Source of the DNA: Bacteroidales bacterium UBA3742
Lineage (GTDB): Bacteria; Bacteroidota; Bacteroidia; Bacteroidales; Paludibacteraceae
Length of the DNA stretch: 14,976 nt
Assembly (NCBI GenBank): GCA_002371785.1
Contig: DFGU01000078.1
Location: forward strand, 16,162-31,137
Direction: 5' to 3'
A model generated the notes under the pieces. It was given only the letters and a program-made list of their open reading frames with translations, did no database searches and was not told the DNA's origin. Below are positions 1 through 6,301 of the stretch, one piece after another. Positions within the stretch are counted from its first letter, which is position 1; every line of letters starts with the position of its first letter. A program made the translations under genes and the position numbers.

Positions 1-84
1 TTTTGTTACATTAATATAGGAATCCGATAATCCAAAGTGGCAATTTGTTGCTAACTGCTCTTGAAGTTGAAATAACCGTTGCAT
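1..84 (-). CDS. 5' end of an unrecognised leftward gene (partial)
   Basis: An ATG at 84-82 opens a frame of 28 codons that stays open to the left edge, so only the N-terminus is present (begins MQRLFQLQEQ). I do not recognise the family from this short piece. In the same frame the first upstream stop is at 120-118 and no other ATG lies between, so this start is the best choice. It is supported by a well-formed Bacteroidales promoter about 70 bases upstream and a palindrome at the predicted transcription start. The codons have a normal, mixed composition. Real-gene status is likely but rests on context; the function is unknown. Confidence 0.6.
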   Translation of the reverse strand, partial: MQRLFQLQEQLATNCHFGLSDSYINVTK

Positions 85-108
85 ATTGCCTTTTTGTGTA
101 TTATTGAT

Positions 109-149
109 TATACAAATTTAATCGCATTTTGTATAGTCTGTTATACAAA
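109..149. promoter_or_regulatory. Operator-like palindrome with a third half-site
   Basis: TTTGTATA (128-135) and TATACAAA (142-149) form a perfect 8-base inverted repeat around a 6-base spacer. A third copy of TATACAAA lies at 109-116. The palindrome is just downstream of the leftward -7 box (157-164), where transcription of the gene at 1-84 should start. This is the usual place for a repressor site, possibly autoregulatory. The binding protein is unknown. Confidence 0.55.
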
Positions 150-156
150 TCCGCTG

Positions 157-189
157 CAAAGGTAGTGCTTTTTTTTTGATATACGCAAA
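157..189 (-). promoter_or_regulatory. Bacteroidales-type promoter reading leftward
   Basis: On the minus strand TACCTTTG (164-157) fits the Bacteroidetes -7 consensus TAnnTTTG, and TTTG (189-186) fits the -33 element, with a 21-base spacer. The predicted start is near 150, giving a leader of about 65 bases before the ATG at 84. Confidence 0.65.
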
Positions 190-212
190 TTTTTGTAAAA
201 GATTTACAAAAA
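190..212. repeat. 10-base inverted repeat upstream of the leftward promoter
   Basis: TTTTTGTAAA (190-199) and TTTACAAAAA (203-212) are perfect reverse complements around AGA. The repeat abuts the -33 box of the leftward promoter and overlaps the T-tract of the terminator at 206-237. It could be an activator site for the gene at 1-84 or only an A/T-rich by-product of the terminator tail. Function not determined. Confidence 0.4.
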
Positions 213-237
213 AAGCACAACCCCGGAGGATTGTGCT
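206..237 (-). terminator. Intrinsic terminator, leftward
   Basis: Read on the minus strand, AGCACAA (237-231) and TTGTGCT (220-214) form a 7-base stem, extended by GC pairs with one bulge, followed at once by seven T residues (214-208). It is placed to end a leftward transcript from the broken ABC-ATPase gene at 270-460, which suggests that an intact leftward gene once ended here. Confidence 0.7.
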
Positions 238-269
238 GGAGGAGTAGGAGTTAAGGAGTGAAGGAGTTG
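238..269. repeat. Purine-rich GGAGT(T/G)AA short tandem repeat
   Basis: GGAGTTAA (247-254), GGAGTGAA (255-262) and GGAGTTG (263-269), preceded by GGAGGAGTA, give an 8-base imperfect period. It sits between the terminator and the broken gene and encodes nothing recognisable. Similar GGAG-rich runs are, from memory, common in Bacteroidales intergenic DNA. Confidence 0.4.
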
Positions 270-460
270 TTATTCCTCCTGCTCGTAGTAATATGAATAG
301 TCGATGCCCTTCGTTGCGAGCTGACATCCTGGGCAAATCGCATCTCGTGGGTGACGATGAGCATGGTGAGGCCACTCTTAGCTAACTGACGGATGACGGA
401 CAGCACCTCGCCCACCATCGTAGGATCGAGCGCCGGACTGGTTGCGCTGACGAAATAAAC
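270..460 (-). pseudogene. Remnant of an amino-acid ABC transporter ATPase (GlnQ-like)
   Basis: The minus-strand frame at 448-323 reads ALDPTMVGEVLSVIRQLAKS followed by GLTMLIVTHEM and RFAQDVSS. This is the stretch from the signature/Walker B side to the H-loop of polar amino-acid ABC ATPases (family pattern TSALDP, then VTHEM). Everything before is gone: no Walker A and no signature motif. The TSALDP motif carries an extra proline codon, and just upstream the LFDEP stretch seems to be lost to a shift of frame. After position 323 the homology stops. A different frame then reads KGIDYSYYYEQEE to a stop at 270-272, as if the C-terminus of another protein was joined here by deletion. The leftward terminator at 206-237 is still in place. 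It is a decayed gene, probably joined by at least one deletion. Confidence 0.75.
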
Positions 461-461
461 G

Positions 462-502
462 AATCCGGGCGGGACTGACAAAATGGCAGTTCTGCCCGGA
501 TT
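462..502. repeat. Long inverted repeat upstream of clpB
   Basis: AATCCGGGC (462-470) and GCCCGGATT (494-502) are perfect reverse complements. Inside them GGGACTG (471-477) pairs with CAGTTCT (487-493) if two G-T wobbles are allowed, leaving a 9-base loop. The stem is therefore about 16 bases. The core CTGACAAAATGGCAG is itself nearly palindromic. It may be a binding site for a clpB regulator, or an RNA hairpin if transcription starts upstream. No T-tract follows, so it is not a plain terminator for rightward transcripts. Confidence 0.6.
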
Positions 503-517
503 GGAACACGTTTTGAT
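501..517 (+). promoter_or_regulatory. Possible sigma-54-like (-24/-12) promoter of clpB
   Basis: TTGGAACACGTTTTGAT has GG at 503-504 and GA at 515-516 with exactly 10 bases between, compared with the sigma-54 pattern GG-N10-GC (TGGCAC-N5-TTGC). A start near 528 would give a leader of about 30 bases to the ATG at 557. No good TAnnTTTG box with a correctly spaced TTTG was found in this interval. The match is partial, so the call is tentative. Confidence 0.35.
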
Positions 518-556
518 ACATAGTGTGCAAAATGTTAAACTAAACAACACACAACT

Positions 557-2680
557 ATGAATCAGAACACGAATCAAAACGAAAACTTGCAGAAGTTCGC
601 CATCAATCTTTGCGAACGGGCTTCACAAGGCAAACTCGATCCCGTCATCGGACGTGATGATGAGATACGTCGCGTGCTCCAGATATTGAGCCGCAGGACG
701 AAGAACAATCCTATCCTCATCGGTGAACCAGGTGTGGGTAAGACCGCTATTGCCGAGGGCCTGGCCCATCGTATCGTACGAGGCGACGTGCCGGAAAACC
801 TGAAACAGAAAAAGATCTACTCGCTGGATATGGGTGCGCTCATCGCGGGTGCGAAATACCAAGGAGAGTTTGAGGAACGACTGAAGGGCGTGATCAACGA
901 GGTGGTACAAGCTTCGGGCGAGATCATCCTCTTCATTGATGAGATACATACGCTTGTAGGTGCGGGCAAGACCAGCGGCGCAATGGATGCCGCTAATATC
1001 TTGAAGCCGGCGCTGGCACGTGGCGAGCTGCGTGCCATCGGTGCGACCACATTGGATGAGTATCAAAAATACTTCGAGACCGACAAGGCATTGGAACGTC
1101 GTTTCCAGATCGTCATGGTGGACGAGCCGGATGAAGCCGCTACGATCAGTATTCTGCGTGGCCTCAAAGAGCGCTATGAGACACATCACAAGGTGCGTAT
1201 CAAGGACGATGCCATCATTGCGGCCGTGACGCTCTCCAACCGGTATATCACGGATCGTTTCCTGCCGGATAAGGCTATCGACCTGATCGACGAGGCGGCT
1301 GCCAAGTTGCGTCTGGAGGTGGATTCCAAGCCCGAGGAGATCGATACGCTGGACCGCCAGATCAAGCAACTGGAGATCGAGCGCGAGGCCATCAAACGTG
1401 ATAAGAACGAAGCCAAACTTGGCGAGATAGAGAAACAACTCTCGGAACTCAAGCAGCAGTCGGCCGAACTGAATGCGCGCTGGAACAAGGAGAAAGGCTA
1501 TGTAGCCACCATCCAGAATGAGAAAGCGCGTATCGAGACACTCAAGCATCAGGCCGAGGTGGCCGAGCGTGAGGGCGAGTACGGCAAGGTGGCCGAGATA
1601 CGCTATAGCCAGATACCAGCCGCAGAAGCCAATATCAAGGCAGCGCAAGACTCGCTACATGCCATCAGCCAAGACACGCTCATCAAGGAGGAAGTGGACG
1701 AAGACGATATCGCCGAGATAGTAGCCCGCTGGACGGGTATCCCCGTGACGAAGATGATGCAGTCCGAGCGCGACAAGCTGCTGCACTTGGAGGAAGAACT
1801 CCACAAGCGCGTGGTAGGTCAGGACGAGGCCATCAAGGCCGTATCGGATGCGATACGTCGAAGCCGTGCCGGTCTGCAGGACCCGAAGCGACCGATCGGC
1901 AGCTTCATCTTCCTGGGTACGACGGGCGTAGGTAAGACCGAACTGGCCAAGGCCCTGGCCGACTACCTCTTTGACGACGAGAACATGATGACCCGTATCG
2001 ATATGAGCGAGTACCAGGAGAAGTTCTCGGCCACCCGACTCATCGGTGCGCCTCCGGGATACGTAGGCTATGACGAGGGTGGTCAGCTGACCGAAGCGAT
2101 ACGTCGTAAGCCGTATAGCGTGGTGCTCTTTGACGAGATAGAGAAGGCCCATCCGGATGTGTTCAACGTGCTGCTACAGGTGCTGGACGATGGTCGGCTG
2201 ACGGACAATAAGGGACGTACGGTCAACTTTAAGAACACGCTCATCATCCTGACCTCTAATTTGGGTTCGAGCCTGATCCGTGAGAACGAGGAGAAGGGCG
2301 TAGATCGTGAAACGACGCGTCAGCAGGTATTGGGTCTATTGCACCAGACGATCCGTCCGGAATTTCTGAATCGTATCGACGAGACCATCCTCTTTGAGCC
2401 GCTGAACGAAAAGGAGATTCGCGATATCGTTGGATTGCAGATAGCCGGCATACATAAGATGCTGATGCAGAACGGCGTGGACCTGCGCGTCACGGACGAT
2501 GCGATAGACTATATCGCTCACGAGGGATACGATCCGCAGTTCGGTGCGCGTCCTGTAAAAAGAGCCCTGCAACGACTGGTACTCAACGAACTGAGTCGCG
2601 CTATCATTGCAGGGAAAGTAGATCAGCAGAAACCGGTAGTGGTCGAACTAAAAGACGGCCAACTCGGTTTTCGCAACTAA
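557..2680 (+). CDS. clpB: ClpB-type AAA+ disaggregase lacking the N-terminal domain
   Basis: ATP-driven protein disaggregase that works with DnaK/DnaJ to rescue aggregated proteins in the cytoplasm. Of 707 residues, nucleotide-binding domain 1 begins near residue 26: Walker A GEPGVGKT 56-63, pore-loop tyrosine in KYQGEFEER near 101, Walker B ending in FIDE 126-129, arginine pair in LERRF near 181-182. The charged coiled-coil middle domain (about 252-375) marks ClpB rather than ClpA. Domain 2 has Walker A GTTGVGKT 454-461, pore loop GYVGYDEG near 501, LFDE 524-527, PEFLNR near 601-606 and sensor 2 GARP near 663. The usual length is about 860 residues. The missing part is the substrate-binding N domain (about 145 residues); a short Asn/Gln-rich start replaces it. 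Upstream DNA holds regulatory sequence and a broken ABC gene, with no trace of the N domain, so this is not an obvious wrong start. It resembles the short ClpB form that E. coli makes from an internal start. Confidence 0.95.
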   Translation: MNQNTNQNENLQKFAINLCERASQGKLDPVIGRDDEIRRVLQILSRRTKNNPILIGEPGVGKTAIAEGLAHRIVRGDVPENLKQKKIYSLDMGALIAGAKYQGEFEERLKGVINEVVQASGEIILFIDEIHTLVGAGKTSGAMDAANILKPALARGELRAIGATTLDEYQKYFETDKALERRFQIVMVDEPDEAATISILRGLKERYETHHKVRIKDDAIIAAVTLSNRYITDRFLPDKAIDLIDEAAAKLRLEVDSKPEEIDTLDRQIKQLEIEREAIKRDKNEAKLGEIEKQLSELKQQSAELNARWNKEKGYVATIQNEKARIETLKHQAEVAEREGEYGKVAEIRYSQIPAAEANIKAAQDSLHAISQDTLIKEEVDEDDIAEIVARWTGIPVTKMMQSERDKLLHLEEELHKRVVGQDEAIKAVSDAIRRSRAGLQDPKRPIGSFIFLGTTGVGKTELAKALADYLFDDENMMTRIDMSEYQEKFSATRLIGAPPGYVGYDEGGQLTEAIRRKPYSVVLFDEIEKAHPDVFNVLLQVLDDGRLTDNKGRTVNFKNTLIILTSNLGSSLIRENEEKGVDRETTRQQVLGLLHQTIRPEFLNRIDETILFEPLNEKEIRDIVGLQIAGIHKMLMQNGVDLRVTDDAIDYIAHEGYDPQFGARPVKRALQRLVLNELSRAIIAGKVDQQKPVVVELKDGQLGFRN

Positions 2681-5600
2681 CGTGTCAGCTTGAACGTACC
2701 GTTCTCGGTAACGACGATATAGACACCGGTCGGAAGTGCCATCTGACGAATATCTTCGTTGGTCGTGGTTAACTTCCGACCTTGCATATCATAGATATTC
2801 ACCCATTCGCCCGGTGTATAGACAGCATCAATACCTTGTGGATCGTAGAGCTGGACGAGCACGTCGTAGGAGCGCGTGTTGATATAGTCGCTGACGGTAT
2901 AGCGTACGCCGTAGTGCCAGTTGGAGAAATCCACCGAACCGTCCTCGTTGCTGACGGCAGGCGTAACGTGGGTCAGCGGGCTGGCCAAGGTGATTTGCGG
3001 CACGGCCGTCTTCATGAGGTCGCTATCGCTCTGGAGGACCGGAACGAGGATCAGGTTCTCGCTATCGTTGATGCGACCCACGTAGTTGCCGATGCGGAAG
3101 TCGGTGATAGCCAGGTCGGGTAGGGTGATCGTGGCTTGCGTGCCGAGCAGGTACTTGATCGTCTCGTCGATGAGCTTCTTGCCTTGCGAACTCAGGTAGT
3201 TGCTGCCCTCCAATCCGATAGGCAGACAGATGTATTTCCTACCGCCATGCATATCGGACGGCACCTCGTGCAGGAAGGTCTCTTCCGGACCGTCGGCATA
3301 GTAGTCGTCGATGCTGCGGGTGCGTGCGGTTGCGAGACAGAGCGTGCCGCTGAAGTTTACTGCTACCGGCATCAGGCCTTTGCCCACTACGGTATCCAGC
3401 ACCATGATGCGATCGCCGCGCTGCTTACCCAGCGCCTGGAAGATGGGGTGGTCGGCACGCTGTACGGTGATATAACGTCCCTCCTCCATGGTGAGCGAAC
3501 CGTTGTTAGGTTCACCCCAGTTCAGACGACCCGGCGTGTAGGAGAACGACTTCATGCTCAGAACGGGCAGGTCGCTTTCGCCGCGTGCCAAGGCCAAAGC
3601 TTCTTGGTTGTCGGCATCCACATCCTCGGAGATCAGCACCCATTTATAGTTGGCATACTGAACGGCGGGACGCAAACCGTCCTCTTTGGCCCTGCGGGCG
3701 ATGAGATTATACTTGCCGGCACCGTCCAGGTATTTATAGACGCCGTCTTTGACGTATGCCTTGTTGTTCTTATACAGATAGAGCACGGCATTCTGCCCAT
3801 AGTCCAGTGCTTTGATGGTGATCTTACCTTGAATAATGGAGTCTGCGCCAGCTACCGTGATCGTGAAGGGGAAGGTCTGGGGCAACGTTCCCGAGACGTT
3901 CGGTGTACCGCCGATGATATACTTACCATTGTTTCCGTTGCCGGAGATACCTTGCGGCTGTCCGTTAGGCCAGGTCAGCTGGACATCGTCGGCCGAGAGG
4001 GCGTAGTACTTGAAGGTGATCTGGTCCATCTCCTCGTTCTGGTAAGCATCTATATCTATTTCCGAGGTAGCCTGGATGTCGGAAGCTACACGGAATTTAC
4101 CCTTGACACGACTGGTCTCTACGCCATTGTAGTAGGCGATGACGTTGTAGCGATACTCACCTACGGGGCAGTTGGCCGTTCCGCCCAGCACGAGCGTATC
4201 GCCCAGCGCATCCTGTGTCCGCGTGCTCAGTGCAATGCCGGTGGCTTCCTGTCCTTCCCATACCAGACGGGTCTCGCCCATGCTGTTGTACTTGGTGTAG
4301 TAGAATACGTTTTTCGGCGAGGTGGTCTGTAGCACTACCTGCGTAGAGTCATTACCCTTGAGCCACTTGGTACGCGGCTCTTGGGCTACGCGGAGCGAGA
4401 AACCGCCCATGTAGCATACGTTGGAACCGGTACAGGTGGTGGATATCTCGATGAGGTGCTCACCAGTGGTCATATTGTAACGGCGAACGGTGTATGCCGT
4501 GGTGTTGTAGAGCGATGCATCCGTAGCTTGTTCTACGCCGTCGATCTTAACCACGAACACCTGGTTGCCGTTCTTGGGATCCAGCTTCTTATCCATGCCC
4601 CACAGCGAGAACTGGTCAAAGCCCTGTACGTGGAACTGGTAGGTGTTGTCTTTACTCAGACGGTGCTCACGTATCATCTTGGTCTCGAAATCAAACTCGT
4701 CTATATCCGTTGCATTCTTACACTCCGAGTGGCTGTAAACGGTACCTTGGAACCACTTGTCACCATCCCGTCCTACGTTCTCCGTCTTGGACGTAGAGCC
4801 GCTGATACCCGTCGCTTTGCCTTCCGAGGCGAGGGTGGTGGAGAAGGTCGGGTAGTCGCCGTCTGCGGTACGCTCGGTGTAATATACCTCATACTCACGT
4901 CCGTTGACTACGGTGAGGGGCGTGTTGTAACCGCCTGCTAAGAGTTTGTCTTCATATACTTCCGGTACGTGGATGATGAGGCCGGATTGCGGTACGGTAG
5001 GCGTAACGGCTGCCGAGACCGTTACGGTAAACGTTGCTGTCTTGTTGCCATCCTGGGTCGTCACGGTGATAGTGGCTGTACCGGCGCTTACGCCCGTTAC
5101 CTTGCCGGTCTGATCTACGCTGGCTACCGCCGTGTTGTTGCTCGACCATGTAACGGCCTGGTTGGCGGCGTTGGCGGGTGCTACGGTGGCTGTCAGCGTC
5201 TCTGTAGCGCCTACTGTCAGCGACGTGCTCGTCTTATTGAGCGACACGCCCGTTACGGCTACCGGGTCGGCAGAGGGATCAGGTACGGTGACGGTACAGG
5301 TGGCGGTCTTGTTGCCATCCTGAGTGGTGACGGTGATAGTGGCTGTACCGGCGCTTACGCCCGTTACCTTACCGGTCTGGTTGACGGTGGCTACCGCCGT
5401 GTTGTTGCTCGACCACGTTACGGCCTGGTTATCTGCATTGGCCGGCGTGATAGTGGCCGTCAAGGTCTCGTTGGCACCGATAGCAATAGTCGTGGCGTTC
5501 TTGTTGAGCGACACACCCGTTACGGATACCGGAGCCGGAGGCGTTACGCTGCCGCCTTCGCCCAATGTCAGGGTGATAGAGTTCACCTGCGAAGATGTAC

Positions 5601-6042
5601 CGGCACGACGTACTACGCGAAAACCGTTCGCATTGGCGGGAATCGTAACGGTCACAGGAATATCATGTGCAGTCTTATTGCCGTCGTTGGCTTGCGTCAC
5701 CTCAGCGCTCCAATTGGTACCACCATCCGTACTGAACTGAAAAGCCCAGTTCTTGCTTGTATTGGTGGTGTTGATAAAACCATTGATGCTGGCCGCCGTA
5801 AAGGTGTTGCCGGACAGTACAATTTCAAAATAATGGCCATCACTGCCGAGTTTGCCTGCTTTGGCGTTGCTCTTGGAGGTGTTAGAGGAAACGGTGGCCG
5901 CAACCGGAGATGTTACGTTAAATGACAGACCGTTTCCGTCGAAGATACTAGTCATTGTAAACGTGGCGTCCGTAGCCCATGCCGTACAGGCCATGAGGCA
6001 GCCGATCACAATGCACAAACCTTGCTTGAATATGTTTCTCAT
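2677..6042 (-). CDS. Large secreted protein with two Big_2-like Ig repeats and a probable T9SS sorting tail
   Basis: A protein of 1121 residues. Residues 1-24 form a signal peptide (basic start, hydrophobic core, end at AWA). About 25-162 is a beta-rich, Ser/Thr/Asn-rich domain of unknown role. Residues 172-253 and 261-342 are two bacterial Ig-like (Big_2) repeats, each with VTGVSLN near the start, QAVTWSSNNTAVA in the middle and GTATITVTTQDGNKTA near the end. Residues about 355-970 are not recognised; about 795-965 has alternating strands and helices (KWVLISEDVDAD onward, ending KKLIDETIKYLLG) and could be a Rossmann-like or amidotransferase-like fold, which is inference only. The last roughly 42 residues (NIYDMQGRKL, then LPTGVYIV) fit the type A sorting domain of the Bacteroidota type IX secretion system, so the protein is likely exported to the cell surface or released. 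Its stop overlaps that of clpB. Substrate or binding partner unknown. Confidence 0.85.
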   Translation of the reverse strand: MRNIFKQGLCIVIGCLMACTAWATDATFTMTSIFDGNGLSFNVTSPVAATVSSNTSKSNAKAGKLGSDGHYFEIVLSGNTFTAASINGFINTTNTSKNWAFQFSTDGGTNWSAEVTQANDGNKTAHDIPVTVTIPANANGFRVVRRAGTSSQVNSITLTLGEGGSVTPPAPVSVTGVSLNKNATTIAIGANETLTATITPANADNQAVTWSSNNTAVATVNQTGKVTGVSAGTATITVTTQDGNKTATCTVTVPDPSADPVAVTGVSLNKTSTSLTVGATETLTATVAPANAANQAVTWSSNNTAVASVDQTGKVTGVSAGTATITVTTQDGNKTATFTVTVSAAVTPTVPQSGLIIHVPEVYEDKLLAGGYNTPLTVVNGREYEVYYTERTADGDYPTFSTTLASEGKATGISGSTSKTENVGRDGDKWFQGTVYSHSECKNATDIDEFDFETKMIREHRLSKDNTYQFHVQGFDQFSLWGMDKKLDPKNGNQVFVVKIDGVEQATDASLYNTTAYTVRRYNMTTGEHLIEISTTCTGSNVCYMGGFSLRVAQEPRTKWLKGNDSTQVVLQTTSPKNVFYYTKYNSMGETRLVWEGQEATGIALSTRTQDALGDTLVLGGTANCPVGEYRYNVIAYYNGVETSRVKGKFRVASDIQATSEIDIDAYQNEEMDQITFKYYALSADDVQLTWPNGQPQGISGNGNNGKYIIGGTPNVSGTLPQTFPFTITVAGADSIIQGKITIKALDYGQNAVLYLYKNNKAYVKDGVYKYLDGAGKYNLIARRAKEDGLRPAVQYANYKWVLISEDVDADNQEALALARGESDLPVLSMKSFSYTPGRLNWGEPNNGSLTMEEGRYITVQRADHPIFQALGKQRGDRIMVLDTVVGKGLMPVAVNFSGTLCLATARTRSIDDYYADGPEETFLHEVPSDMHGGRKYICLPIGLEGSNYLSSQGKKLIDETIKYLLGTQATITLPDLAITDFRIGNYVGRINDSENLILVPVLQSDSDLMKTAVPQITLASPLTHVTPAVSNEDGSVDFSNWHYGVRYTVSDYINTRSYDVLVQLYDPQGIDAVYTPGEWVNIYDMQGRKLTTTNEDIRQMALPTGVYIVVTENGTFKLTR
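5017..5529 (-). repeat. Two near-identical Ig-domain repeats, 267-base period
   Basis: The segments 5284-5529 and 5017-5262 encode the two Big_2 repeats. They are offset by exactly 267 bases (89 codons) and share a completely identical run of 41 bases (5063-5103 and 5330-5370), including synonymous positions. This points to recent tandem duplication or gene conversion inside the gene. Confidence 0.85.
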
Positions 6043-6072
6043 ATCGTATATAATTTTATTCGTTTCTATATG

Positions 6073-6086
6073 TCCGGATTACCGGA
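6073..6086. repeat. Small inverted repeat in the leader of the secreted-protein gene
   Basis: TCCGG (6073-6077) and CCGGA (6082-6086) flank ATTA. On the minus strand this reads as a direct repeat ATCCGG-TA-ATCCGG. It lies between the predicted transcription start near 6095 and the ATG at 6042. It may be a short operator or RNA hairpin; nothing more can be said. Confidence 0.3.
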
Positions 6087-6101
6087 TAATAATTCACGCT
6101 A

Positions 6102-6109
6102 CAAAATTA
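6102..6109 (-). promoter_or_regulatory. -7 element for the leftward secreted-protein gene
   Basis: The minus strand reads TAATTTTG (6109-6102), a full match to TAnnTTTG. No TTTG is found 19-21 bases upstream, so only half of the promoter is convincing. A start near 6095 would leave about 52 bases of leader. Confidence 0.45.
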
Positions 6110-6201
6110 CTGCTTTTTTCTGATATATGCGTATAGAAATTGATTTTTTTTGTAGAAAAATTGTTTTTTTAGGCTTTTTTTGCACTCTTTATGCGTGCGC
6201 G

Positions 6202-6233
6202 CTTGCGTATTCCAATTATTTTTTGTAATTTTG
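6202..6233 (+). promoter_or_regulatory. Promoter of the DUF3078-zapB-zapA-rny run
   Basis: TAATTTTG (6226-6233) matches the Bacteroidetes -7 box fully. CTTG (6202-6205) matches three of four bases of the -33 box with a 20-base spacer. The predicted start is near 6240, giving about 60 bases of leader. The 6110-6200 stretch between the two divergent promoters is T-rich and shows no gene. Confidence 0.55.
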
Positions 6234-6301
6234 CAGACGCATTCGATATAGTCGGGTGCGGAAACAGATGTTAACCTATTACAAATAAACGAAGAAAGCA
6301 T

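Noticed and set aside
294..386. 30-codon plus-strand frame upstream of clpB
   Set aside because: It is the reverse of the GlnQ-like remnant, has no promoter and no recognisable product.
462..502. Intrinsic terminator upstream of clpB
   Set aside because: The stem is strong, but no T-tract follows on either strand, and no rightward gene lies upstream that would need it.
623..1648. 341-codon minus-strand frame inside clpB
   Set aside because: Antisense to the AAA+ domain 1 and middle domain of ClpB; no recognisable protein features.
3136..4332. 398-codon open frame on the plus strand within the secreted-protein gene
   Set aside because: It is antisense to a gene with signal peptide, Ig repeats and sorting tail. 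Its translation is rich in Val, Arg and Gly with no motif or membrane pattern, as expected for the reverse of a GC-balanced gene.
4969..5925. Repeat-containing plus-strand frame of 318 codons
   Set aside because: Its apparent repeats are only the reverse strand of the Big_2 Ig repeats.
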